Source: Spirochaetaceae bacterium
Lineage (GTDB): Bacteria > Spirochaetota > Spirochaetia > SZUA-6 > Bin103
NCBI GenBank assembly: GCA_026710565.1
Contig: JAPOQV010000487.1
Span: forward strand, 1 to 7,966
DNA: 7,966 nucleotides
Direction of reading: 5' to 3'
The notes under the pieces are model-generated. The model was given only the letters and a program-made list of their open reading frames with translations, did no database searches and was not told the origin of the DNA. Each line of letters starts with the position of its first letter. Within the stretch, counting starts at the first letter, position 1. Shown piece after piece: positions 1 through 5,876 of the stretch. The position numbers were made by a program, and so were the translations under genes.

Positions 1-1033
1 GCTGCCGGACGTAGCCAGGGAAGGCCGGCCCCGCGCCGCGCTCCTCGACCACGCGGCGCGACCGCGCCAGACCGATGCGGGCCTCGTCACAGCCGATGTG
101 CACCTGCCGGCTCGTGAAGTGCGGGAGCAGCTCCTCCAGCAGCTCGTCGACCAGCGCGATCGAGCCGGGATCGGTCGGACACAGGGTGCCGTACAGGCCG
201 CGGTGCGGGTAGAAGACCGCCGGATCGTCGTCCTCGCACAGCGGCCGGTAGCGCGGATGGACCATCCAGCGTGCCAGGTGCCCGAAGGTGTTCTGGTTCG
301 GCACCAGCTCCACGTGGCGCTCGCGGCAGTAGGCGTCCAGCTCCATCACCTGCTCGCCGGTCATCGGCGACCAGTCGGCCCACACCTCGCGGTGGTCGCG
401 GTAGGCGAAGGTGTGCTCGGTGTAGAGCTGGAGCTGGTTGATCTTCCACTCGGCCAGCAGGTCGACCAGGCCGAACAGGCTCTCCATGGTCGGCACCCGG
501 TCGCGGCTGATGTCGAGCATCAGGCCGCGGTAGGCGATGTCGGGATGGTCTGCGATCCGCAGGCACGGCAGGACGCCGTCCCGCGCCTGGCGCGCGATCT
601 GCCGCAGCGTCATCGCTCCGTAGAAGGCGCCGGCCTCGTCATGGCCGGTGATGTCGATGCGCTCGGGGCCGACGGTGAGCGAGTATCCCTGCGTCCTGGT
701 CACGCGGGCCGGGTCGACGGCGATCCTGGCGCCGGTCTCCGGTCCCGAGCCGCCGTGCGCGGTGAGCTGCCAGCTCGCTCCCGCGTCGGCGAGCGCGTCG
801 CGCACCGCGGCGCCGATGCGCAGCAACGCCGCCCGATCCCCTCCGGTCAGGTGGATCAGCCGGCCGGGCCGCAGCCTGTGACCGCCTTCCTCGCGCCGGA
901 GGCGTTGCGGAGCCGGCAGCAGGATCGGCGAGTGGGAATCGGGGCGATTCGGCACGGACGTCTCCGCCGCCTGCACCTCCTTGAGCATTCGGGAGAGGTG
1001 GGTCTTCGTCTGGAGAACGCTCGCGGTCTTCAT
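1..1033 (-). CDS. Family 20 glycoside hydrolase (beta-N-acetylhexosaminidase-like), 3' end outside window
   Basis: The 344 visible codons encode the N-terminal and catalytic parts of a GH20 enzyme, a family that releases terminal GlcNAc or GalNAc by substrate-assisted catalysis. Residues about 36-165 match the GH20 alpha/beta domain 2; GYSLTVGPERIDITGHDEAG is typical. The TIM barrel starts at RGLMLDISRDRVPT (169-182). The catalytic Asp-Glu pair is D316-E317 in HIGCDEA, a variant of HxGGDE with Cys in place of the second Gly. The gene runs off the left edge. It lies 32 bases after the permease stop, so it is the last visible gene of the transport operon. No signal peptide is visible, which suggests a cytoplasmic enzyme. 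The ATG at 1033 adds a Phd-antitoxin-like leader (see separate entry). A GTG at 955, with GGAG at 962-965 and a 6-base spacing, would give a more usual start (PNRPDSHSPILLPAPQRL). Family assignment is firm; the start and the exact substrate are not. Confidence 0.88.
   Translation of the reverse strand, partial: MKTASVLQTKTHLSRMLKEVQAAETSVPNRPDSHSPILLPAPQRLRREEGGHRLRPGRLIHLTGGDRAALLRIGAAVRDALADAGASWQLTAHGGSGPETGARIAVDPARVTRTQGYSLTVGPERIDITGHDEAGAFYGAMTLRQIARQARDGVLPCLRIADHPDIAYRGLMLDISRDRVPTMESLFGLVDLLAEWKINQLQLYTEHTFAYRDHREVWADWSPMTGEQVMELDAYCRERHVELVPNQNTFGHLARWMVHPRYRPLCEDDDPAVFYPHRGLYGTLCPTDPGSIALVDELLEELLPHFTSRQVHIGCDEARIGLARSRRVVEERGAGPAFPGYVRQ
962..1033 (-). other. Phd/YefM antitoxin-like N-terminal segment fused in frame to the GH20 gene
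   Basis: The first 24 codons of the GH20 frame read MKTASVLQTKTHLSRMLKEV followed by QAAE. This closely follows the opening of Phd/YefM-type antitoxins (MKT-x-x-(h)-x-x-(A/T)KTHLSR-(h)-L-x-EV-x-x-x-E), including the KTHLSR block and the Leu-Lys-Glu-Val helix. The second half of the Phd DNA-binding fold (typically an IT-x-x-G-x-P-x-A-x-L stretch) is absent: after QAAE the frame passes into a Pro-rich linker and then the GH20 start ILLPAPQRL. It is therefore a fragment, not a working antitoxin. The likeness was recognised by eye from family knowledge. No toxin gene follows. Confidence 0.6.
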
Positions 1034-1038
1034 GGTTG

Positions 1039-1069
1039 ACCGTACATGACTCAGTCTGAACTACGTCAA
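1039..1069 (-). promoter_or_regulatory. Candidate sigma70-type promoter ahead of the Phd-like leader
   Basis: On the minus strand TTGACG (1069-1064) matches five of six -35 consensus bases and overlaps the permease stop codon. After 17 bases comes TGTACG (1046-1041), a weak -10; the overlapping TACGGT (1044-1039) would need a 19-base spacer. The ATG at 1033 follows within a few bases, so a transcript would be leaderless or nearly so, and no Shine-Dalgarno sequence is seen before this ATG. TGTACG differs by one base from the TGTACA core described for YefM operators, which fits an origin in a phd/yefM promoter. Activity is inferred only. Confidence 0.35.
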
Positions 1070-2061
1070 GATCGGTCGCGCGTTGCATCGACCACCAGTA
1101 TCTTGTCGCGCAGCGTGTTGCGGACACGGTTCAGCCAGATCGCGAACACGACAAGAATGCCGTAGTTCACGGTCCGCAGAAACGGGGACACGTTGAACAT
1201 CGACAGTCCCGCCTCGATCAGGCCGAGAAACAGCACCCCGGCGAACGCGTTGACCATCGAGCCGCGACCTCCCTCCAGGGCGATACCGCCGATGATCGCT
1301 CCGCCGAACGCCAGGAAGACGTTGCCGTCCGCCAAGGCAGGCGGCACCGCCTTCAGAAAGCCGGTGTAGAACAGCGCCGCCAGTCCGCCGAAGACGCCGC
1401 TCACCGTGTAGATCAGCACGTACATGCGTCCCGGCTCGATGCCGAGCATGCGGGCCGACTCGGGGTTGCCGCCCACGGCATAGATGTGGCGGCCGAGCCG
1501 CGTCCGCTTGAGGATGACCTGCATGGCGACGACGATCGCGACCGCCACCGGGATGGCGACGTAGTCCTCTCCACCGATCGCCAGAAACGGCTCCGAGAAG
1601 CCTTCATAGATCGGATACGACTGCAGGAGCAGCGTGGCTCCGCCGAACGCCAGCGACGTGCCCAGCGTGGTAAGGAACGGATTCAGCTTGATGACGCCGA
1701 CGAGGATGCCGTTGATCAGACCGCACGCGGCGCCGGCGAGGATGGGAACCAGGATGTCAAGCGGGAACGGAATGCCGACCCACTTCGTCAGCAGCATGCC
1801 CGAGAACATGGCGACAAGTCCGGTGGCCTCGGCGATCGACAGGTCGATCCGGCCGGCGATCAGGCACAGACTGGTTCCCAGCACCAGAAAGCCCAACGGG
1901 ATGGTCGAGTAGATGATGAACACGATCGTCCCGAACTTCAGCATCCCCACGGGCCGAAGCACCGCGAAGATCACGTAGAAGACCAGGATCAGGACCCACG
2001 ACAGGTTGTCGAGGAGGGCGACGAGGACCTGGCTGCGCGGAGCCATCCCCTGACTCTTCAT
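1066..2061 (-). CDS. Sugar ABC transporter permease, CUT2 (RbsC/FrcC-like)
   Basis: This 331-residue inner-membrane protein matches the BPD_transp_2 permeases of ribose, xylose and fructose importers in length and layout, with about nine or ten hydrophobic segments beginning at residues 18-38. Family hallmarks are GRIDLSIAEATG (70-81, the counterpart of GGIDLSVG in RbsC) and the cytoplasmic coupling stretch LGRHIYAVGGNPESARMLGI (189-208). The C-terminal Gly-rich helix AFGGAIIGGIALEGGRGS is also typical. The start is supported by GAGGA at 2072-2068, six bases before the ATG. The gene lies 30 bases downstream of the ATPase gene and 32 bases upstream of the GH20 gene, so the three are probably cotranscribed. 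It should form a homodimeric pore with two copies of the ATPase. The substrate cannot be read from the permease; the GH20 neighbour hints at an amino sugar or a glycoside containing one. Confidence 0.93.
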   Translation of the reverse strand: MKSQGMAPRSQVLVALLDNLSWVLILVFYVIFAVLRPVGMLKFGTIVFIIYSTIPLGFLVLGTSLCLIAGRIDLSIAEATGLVAMFSGMLLTKWVGIPFPLDILVPILAGAACGLINGILVGVIKLNPFLTTLGTSLAFGGATLLLQSYPIYEGFSEPFLAIGGEDYVAIPVAVAIVVAMQVILKRTRLGRHIYAVGGNPESARMLGIEPGRMYVLIYTVSGVFGGLAALFYTGFLKAVPPALADGNVFLAFGGAIIGGIALEGGRGSMVNAFAGVLFLGLIEAGLSMFNVSPFLRTVNYGILVVFAIWLNRVRNTLRDKILVVDATRDRS

Positions 2062-2091
2062 GGAATGTCCTCGACTTCGCTCATGGGTTGA

Positions 2092-2844
2092 TCACAGGTT
2101 GATGGTGGTCGCCTCGAGTTCGGCGAGGCTCGTGTCCTTCTTCATGACGTCGGCCACCACCTCTCCGTGTGACATGATCACGAAGCGGTCCGCCACGCGG
2201 AATGCGTGTCCCAGGTTGTGCTCGATGACGATGACGCCGGTGTTCTTGCGCTTGAGCTGCTCGATGAATTCGAGCACCTGGTTCGTGCCCTTCAGCGACA
2301 GCGCGGCCACCGGCTCGTCCAGAATGGTCAGCGGCGCCTGGTGGTGCATCGCCCGGGAGATCGCCACGCCCTGGCGTTCACCGCCCGAACAGAAACGCAT
2401 CTCCTGCTCGGCCGACGAGATGCTCAGGCCGAGCCGGCGCGTCAGCGACTCAGTCTGACGGAGCATGAGGCGGCGGTCCAGGAATCGGAACGGACCGAAC
2501 CTGATCTCCGGCTCCCGCCCAAGGAACACGTTGTCGGCCACGCTCATAGAGTCGACCACGGCCTGATCCTGGTACACCGCCTCGATGCCGAGCGCACGCG
2601 AATCCTGGATGCTGCGGATGGCGACCGGGGCGCCCTGCCAGAGTATCTGGCCGTCGTTCAACGGGATCAGCCCGACCAGGATCTTGATCAGCGTGGACTT
2701 GCCGGCGCCGTTGTCGCCGACGATCGCGACGACCTCGCCGGAGTCCACCGTCAGGTCGACCCCGCGCAACGCGTGCACCTTGCCGAACCATTTCTGGACG
2801 CCGCGCATCTGCAGCAGCGGCGCCGTCTCGGCCATCACGCTCAC
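2092..2844 (-). CDS. Single-domain sugar ABC transporter ATP-binding protein (FrcA-like)
   Basis: This 250-residue ATPase powers the adjacent permease. It has Walker A GDNGAGKST (43-51), a Q-loop Gln in YQDQ (about 92), the signature CSGGERQ (152-158), Walker B LTILDEP (172-178) with the catalytic Glu at 177, and the switch His in VIEHN (209). It holds one nucleotide-binding domain, unlike the roughly 500-residue double-domain RbsA/XylG proteins, and so resembles FrcA-type subunits that must homodimerise. The signature has Cys where Leu is usual. Of three close in-frame starts (GTG 2850, GTG 2844, ATG 2835), GTG 2844 is chosen because AGGGAG at 2855-2850 sits five bases upstream; it would overlap the 2850 codon and lies too far from 2835. 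The gene is the second of the operon, after the binding-protein gene and an intergenic hairpin. Confidence 0.93.
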   Translation of the reverse strand: MSVMAETAPLLQMRGVQKWFGKVHALRGVDLTVDSGEVVAIVGDNGAGKSTLIKILVGLIPLNDGQILWQGAPVAIRSIQDSRALGIEAVYQDQAVVDSMSVADNVFLGREPEIRFGPFRFLDRRLMLRQTESLTRRLGLSISSAEQEMRFCSGGERQGVAISRAMHHQAPLTILDEPVAALSLKGTNQVLEFIEQLKRKNTGVIVIEHNLGHAFRVADRFVIMSHGEVVADVMKKDTSLAELEATTINL

Positions 2845-2849
2845 GGTCA

Positions 2850-2855
2850 CTCCCT
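2850..2855 (-). promoter_or_regulatory. Shine-Dalgarno that decides the ATPase start
   Basis: AGGGAG on the minus strand lies five bases from GTG 2844. Its last base is the first base of the alternative GTG 2850, which makes that upstream start unlikely. Confidence 0.55.
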
Positions 2856-2927
2856 ATCGACGAAGAAGGGTGCCGGAGCGGCCCGGGGGGACGCTTCCGA
2901 CACCCATCGAACGATGCGCAGCCGGTT

Positions 2928-2951
2928 CCGGTGCGTCGCCGGACGCGCCGG
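2928..2951 (-). other. Intergenic hairpin directly after the binding-protein stop codon
   Basis: In the transcript CCGG-C-GCGTC pairs with GACGC-A-CCGG around a CGGC tetraloop, giving a nine-pair GC-rich stem with one C/A mismatch. It starts one base inside the TAG stop of the binding-protein gene. No U-run follows, so it is not a standard intrinsic terminator. In many importer operons a hairpin at this place stabilises the upstream mRNA or partly stops transcription, so that the binding protein is made in excess over the membrane parts. That role is inferred here. The rest of the 2845-2951 gap shows no open gene. Confidence 0.6.
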
Positions 2952-4097
2952 CTATTGCAGCCAGGCGCGTGCCGCGTTGCCCCAGATGCGGGGATCGTCG
3001 ACGTTGTCCGGCGTGACCATCATGCCGCGCACCTTCAACCACCGGTGGCCGAAGTTCTCGCCGACCTCGGCGGGCGCCCACACCTGGTCCTTCCAGGGAT
3101 CGATCTCGTGCACGCCGCCGGTCACCTGCAGGTCATCCGCCGTGACCGTCGATCCGACCGGAGGAAGTGCCTCCTCGCCCTGCTCGAGCACGATCCTGAG
3201 CATTTCCAGCGCCAGCGGGCCGTAGAACAGGTTCGGCTGCACGAATCCGTAGTCGGAGTATCCTTCCTTCAGGAGATCCAGGTAATCGGGAGCGCCGCCG
3301 ATGCTGGCGATGAACACGTGGCCCTCCTCGCCCCGCTTCTTCAGCATTCCCTGCGACTCCAGCGCGTTCATGGCACCTCGCGAGTTGGTCGTGTTCTGGG
3401 ACACGACGGCCACCGGCGCGCCGAACTGCTGGATCGCGTTGAACGCGTTCTGCTGGGCGACATCCATCTTCGACAGGGTGAAGAACTCGACGAACTCGAT
3501 GCCGGGATGCTGGCTGAAGACCTCGCGGTAGCCCTCCGCGCGGGCGCGGTCCGAGTCGTTGGCGGAGTCGCCCTGCAGGCTGAGCACCACGCCGGCTACC
3601 TCGCCATGGGCGGCGCGGATGTCCTCGACCAGCGTCTCGGCCAGGGTGACGGCTGCAGCCTTGCCGTCGAACATGATCGTGATGGGCACGGCGTCCGTAT
3701 CGACGTCGGTGTTGTAGGTGACCGTCGGTACTCCCTGCTCCATAGCCCACTCCGCGATGTCGGCGGTTGCCTTGGAGTCGACCGGCGACCAGATGATGCC
3801 GTCGACGCCCTGCTGCACGAAGCTGCGGATGTCCTTGATCTGCTGCTCCGCCTTCAGGTCGGGATTCATCGTGACGATCTTCCAGCCCTGGTCCGATGCG
3901 TAGTTGTGGATGGCCCGGTCGGTGACCTTCATCCACTCGTCGCCCATGTACAGTGTTCCGTGCCCGAAGAAATACGCATCCGCTTCGCCGGAATCGGCGG
4001 CCTCCGTGCTCGGGGCCGCCCACAGGCCCGCAGCACCCAGACTCACGAGCGCGGCCACGATCGCGACCGCCGGCCATCGTCCTCCGTTTCTCAACAT
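2952..4097 (-). CDS. Periplasmic sugar-binding protein of a CUT2 ABC transporter
   Basis: This 381-residue protein captures the substrate for the importer. An N-terminal Sec signal is clear: basic MLRNGGR, hydrophobic WPAVAIVAALVSLGAAGLWAA (8-28), then a likely cleavage in the STEA-ADS area. There is no lipobox Cys, so it is probably soluble and periplasmic. The mature part has the Peripla_BP_4 (RbsB/XylF-type) pattern: a first strand with YFFGHGTLYMGDEW, DLKAEQQIKDIRSFVQQGVDGIIWSP (81-106), VPTVTYNTD (123-131), and the second-lobe strands VVLSLQGD (160-167) and VFIASIG (241-247). At 381 residues it is longer than RbsB (about 300). The ATG at 4097 is chosen over an in-frame upstream GTG at 4178 because AGGGAG (4109-4104) sits six bases before it and the signal peptide follows at once. 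It is the first gene of the minus-strand operon, facing a palindrome-rich divergent control region. Ligand identity is unknown. Confidence 0.92.
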   Translation of the reverse strand: MLRNGGRWPAVAIVAALVSLGAAGLWAAPSTEAADSGEADAYFFGHGTLYMGDEWMKVTDRAIHNYASDQGWKIVTMNPDLKAEQQIKDIRSFVQQGVDGIIWSPVDSKATADIAEWAMEQGVPTVTYNTDVDTDAVPITIMFDGKAAAVTLAETLVEDIRAAHGEVAGVVLSLQGDSANDSDRARAEGYREVFSQHPGIEFVEFFTLSKMDVAQQNAFNAIQQFGAPVAVVSQNTTNSRGAMNALESQGMLKKRGEEGHVFIASIGGAPDYLDLLKEGYSDYGFVQPNLFYGPLALEMLRIVLEQGEEALPPVGSTVTADDLQVTGGVHEIDPWKDQVWAPAEVGENFGHRWLKVRGMMVTPDNVDDPRIWGNAARAWLQ

Positions 4098-4115
4098 GCT
4101 GTTCTCCCTGATCTC

Positions 4116-4131
4116 CTTACGTACTGGTAAG
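4116..4131. repeat. Short inverted repeat (CTTAC-6-GTAAG)
   Basis: Five-base perfect arms flank six bases, overlapping the distal AAGGAG run before the binding-protein gene. It is short enough to occur by chance. If real, it could be an operator or a small 5' leader hairpin that hides that AAGGAG. Confidence 0.3.
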
Positions 4132-4139
4132 TTGTCGTT

Positions 4140-4158
4140 CGAACTGGAGTGCAGTTCG
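4140..4158. repeat. Inverted repeat CGAACTG-5-CAGTTCG, candidate operator
   Basis: Perfect seven-base arms flank a five-base spacer (19 bp in all), 43 bases upstream of the binding-protein start. The size fits a site for a dimeric repressor. It shares one base with the next palindrome. No regulator gene in the window can be assigned to it. Confidence 0.45.
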
Positions 4159-4172
4159 CGTGCGCCGCACGC
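4158..4172. repeat. 15-bp palindrome GCGTGCG-C-CGCACGC, candidate operator
   Basis: Perfect seven-base arms surround one central base, abutting the 4140-4158 dyad; the two centres are about 16 bases apart. A 15-bp dyad with GC-rich centre in a sugar-operon promoter recalls LacI-family operators, but this is inference, and GC-rich DNA makes such repeats more frequent. Confidence 0.45.
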
Positions 4173-4184
4173 TACCACGGCGGC

Positions 4185-4194
4185 CGAGCGCTCG
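4185..4194. repeat. 10-bp perfect palindrome CGAGCGCTCG
   Basis: An uninterrupted ten-base palindrome lies where a -35 element of the plus-strand promoter candidate would fall. It may be a regulator site for the dioxygenase gene, or chance in GC-rich sequence. Confidence 0.3.
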
Positions 4195-4204
4195 CAACAG
4201 CAGG

Positions 4205-4213
4205 TGCTAAGAT
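4205..4213 (+). promoter_or_regulatory. Candidate extended -10 element for the dioxygenase gene
   Basis: TGC followed by TAAGAT gives an extended -10 (TGn plus four of six consensus bases), 18-26 bases before the GTG start. The matching -35 position (about 4185-4190) shows no consensus, as can happen with extended -10 promoters. Confidence 0.25.
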
Positions 4214-4230
4214 GGGCGTGAGGCGCAAAG

Positions 4231-5253
4231 GTGAACCCACTGTTGGAGACCCCTGTCGAGGCCGAGCCGGCGCTGCTGCAGCGCCGGCTCGCCGAGGAAG
4301 GATACGTGTTCGCGCGCGGGCTCCTCGACGCCGGCCTGGTAGGCGAGGCGCGCGAGCTGGCGGTGCGTCACCTGGAAGATGCCGGCTTGGCGTCCGGCAC
4401 GGACCGTCCGGTCTGGTCGGGCCGCGCGCCGAGCGAGAACGAGCTCGCCTCGGACGGGCCGCTGGTCTCCGCGGTAGCGGACGACGGCGTCATCTGCCGG
4501 CTGGCCCACTCGGCCGAGCTGGTCGAGTTCCTGAAGCGGCTGATCGGCGGCGACGTGTTCATATGGAAGGACTGCGCGGCGCGCCTGCGCATCATGCTCG
4601 CCGACCGCGCCGACGACGCCGGGGCGGGTGGACCGCTGCGCTTCTCCTTCAGCACGCCGGCGCACCAGGACTTCTACTTCTTCCGGCCCGTGCGCACGCT
4701 GACCTGCTGGCTTCCGCTGATGGACATAGACGAGTCGGTCGGCGGGCTGGCGCTGCGGCGGCGGTCGCACCGCGACGGCCTGTGGGCGACGTGGTGGAAG
4801 GGCGCGGAGTTCCTGGGCGTGCCCGCCACCGCCGCGCAGGCCGAGGCGTGGCGGCGGGACGGCGCCGTGCCGGTGGCCGGCACGATCGAGCCGGGCGACG
4901 GGGCGGACAACCCGGAAGCCGACTGGCTGCGCTCGGACTACCACGCCGGCGACGCGCTGATCTTCGCGGGCGAGACGCTGCACGCCGGCGTGCCCAACCG
5001 CTCCGACGCGATCCGCCTGTCGGCCGACGTGCGCTACCAGCGGGCCGATTCGCCGCTTCACTGGGAAGCCAAGCAGCCGATCGCCCGCACGCAGGCGTAC
5101 TTCGGCGAGATCCTGTCAGCGCTCGACGAGTTGCAGGCCGGTCCCGGCCACTTCGAGCGCGCATGGGAGGCGATGCGTGTCGCCGGCCCCGACCCGCACC
5201 GCGGCGTACGAGAGCGGGTAGAGCAGACACTGTCCGAGTTGCGTAGTAGCTGA
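4231..5253 (+). CDS. Phytanoyl-CoA dioxygenase family (PhyH-like) Fe(II)/2-oxoglutarate oxygenase
   Basis: The 340-residue product has the PhyH double-stranded beta-helix pattern. Iron ligands are visible as the HxD pair H145-D147 (TPAHQDFYFF) and the distal H251 in GDALIFAGETLHAGVPN. R262 in IRLSADVRYQ fits the 2-oxoglutarate carboxylate binder. LTCWLPLMDIDESVGGLAL (157-175) is the strand pair usually seen between them. Such enzymes hydroxylate small organic substrates; bacterial members act on many different metabolites, so the substrate is not predictable. The GTG start is supported by GAGG at 4220-4223, seven bases upstream; the frame does not extend usefully further. It is transcribed away from the sugar operon and is followed after 12 bases by the ASCH-like gene, suggesting a two-gene transcript. 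No signal peptide is seen, so it is probably cytoplasmic. Confidence 0.9.
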   Translation: MNPLLETPVEAEPALLQRRLAEEGYVFARGLLDAGLVGEARELAVRHLEDAGLASGTDRPVWSGRAPSENELASDGPLVSAVADDGVICRLAHSAELVEFLKRLIGGDVFIWKDCAARLRIMLADRADDAGAGGPLRFSFSTPAHQDFYFFRPVRTLTCWLPLMDIDESVGGLALRRRSHRDGLWATWWKGAEFLGVPATAAQAEAWRRDGAVPVAGTIEPGDGADNPEADWLRSDYHAGDALIFAGETLHAGVPNRSDAIRLSADVRYQRADSPLHWEAKQPIARTQAYFGEILSALDELQAGPGHFERAWEAMRVAGPDPHRGVRERVEQTLSELRSS

Positions 5254-5265
5254 GCGACCGACCCT

Positions 5266-5844
5266 ATGCAGTTCGACACGCAGGGCAGCCGGGGGATTCT
5301 GGCAGGCCGGATCACCGTCTCGTTCCGCAACTGGAAGCGCCCGCACGCGGCGGTCGGCGGCGTCTACCACCTGCGCCCGTCCGGCGCCGTCAAGGTCACC
5401 GGCGTGCTGACCGTGCGCCTGTGCGACATCGAAGCCGGCGACCTCCGCCGCTCCGGATTCGACAGCGTCGCCGAGGTAGCCGGATTCCTGAAGCTGCCGG
5501 AGTCGGCCAGCGTCACCCGTGTCGAGTTCGAGCTGACCGACGAGCCGGCCGCCAAGGCGCTTACCGAGCTGAGCGCCGACGAGGTGGTCACGCGCCTGCA
5601 GGCGACCGACCGCCGAAGCGCGGCGCCCTGGACCGCCGGCGTGCTGCGGCTCATCCGGGCCCATCCGGCCACCCGCGCCGGCGACCTGGCGCCTCGGATG
5701 GGCTGGGAGACCCCGGTGTTCAAGGCGAACGTGCGCAAGCTCAAGCGACTCGGCCTGACGCAAAGCCTGGAGACCGGCTACAGCCTCACCGACCTGGGCG
5801 AGCAGGTCGCCGCCCTCATGAACGACGGTCGTACGCCCGCTTGA
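5266..5844 (+). CDS. ASCH-like domain protein with C-terminal winged helix, function unknown
   Basis: This 192-residue protein looks two-domained. Residues 1-92 resemble the ASCH/PUA-like fold of RNA-binding or nucleotide-handling proteins: an early strand ITVSFRNWKRP (16-26), a VGGVYHLRPSGAVKVTGVLTV stretch (30-50), then the I-x-x-x-D-L-x-x-SGF-x-S-x-x-E-V motif (55-70). After a linker, residues about 121-185 look like a winged helix: TAGVLRLIRAHPATRAGDLAPRMG, a recognition-helix candidate TPVFKANVRKLKRLGL, and a wing ending SLETGYSLTDLGEQVAAL. A role in RNA or DNA binding is inferred from the folds; no catalytic motif is evident. The ATG lies 12 bases after the dioxygenase stop without a clear Shine-Dalgarno sequence, so translation may depend on coupling to that gene. 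It converges on the antidote gene with only 32 bases between stops. Confidence 0.75.
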   Translation: MQFDTQGSRGILAGRITVSFRNWKRPHAAVGGVYHLRPSGAVKVTGVLTVRLCDIEAGDLRRSGFDSVAEVAGFLKLPESASVTRVEFELTDEPAAKALTELSADEVVTRLQATDRRSAAPWTAGVLRLIRAHPATRAGDLAPRMGWETPVFKANVRKLKRLGLTQSLETGYSLTDLGEQVAALMNDGRTPA

Positions 5845-5876
5845 CCCCGGTGGGGCATACGGATCGTCAGGTGGGT

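Larger units (their letters stand above)
4098..4230. promoter_or_regulatory. Divergent control region between the transport operon and the dioxygenase gene
   Basis: These 133 bases must hold the start signals of both divergent transcripts. They contain four inverted repeats (entered separately), two Shine-Dalgarno-like runs for the binding-protein gene (AGGGAG 4109-4104 and AAGGAG 4118-4113) and GAGG (4220-4223) seven bases before the GTG of the dioxygenase gene. No convincing -35/-10 pair was found for the minus-strand operon. Shared repression or activation of both directions is plausible but inferred. Confidence 0.6.

Noticed and set aside
98..1039. Long plus-strand open frame of about 313 codons opposite the GH20 gene
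   Set aside because: The translation is Arg/His/Val-rich with no family pattern, and the minus strand carries a clear GH20 domain; it is a high-GC antisense shadow.
1047..1058. GACTGAGTC near-palindrome in the spacer of the candidate promoter
   Set aside because: Four-base arms only; not distinguishable from chance.
639..1127. Alternative minus-strand frame crossing the start of the GH20 gene
   Set aside because: Composition is Arg/Ala-rich with no domain; the +1-shifted GH20 frame is the real one. I checked it as a possible rest of the Phd antitoxin and saw no match.
2931..4130. Plus-strand open frame of about 400 codons opposite the binding-protein gene
   Set aside because: Low-complexity composition and no recognisable domain; it mirrors the well-supported binding-protein gene.
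4098..4178. Upstream GTG start (4178) for the binding protein, adding 27 residues
   Set aside because: It would place a charged stretch before the signal peptide, whereas ATG 4097 has a well-spaced AGGGAG.
4149..5246. Overlapping plus-strand frame longer than the dioxygenase gene
   Set aside because: It is almost entirely Arg/Ala/Gly, a frame-shifted shadow; the GTG 4231 frame holds all the PhyH motifs.
5845..5855. CCCC-GGT-GGGG hairpin in the 32-base gap between the converging genes as a terminator
   Set aside because: Only four pairs with a three-base loop and no T-run on either strand; too weak to call.
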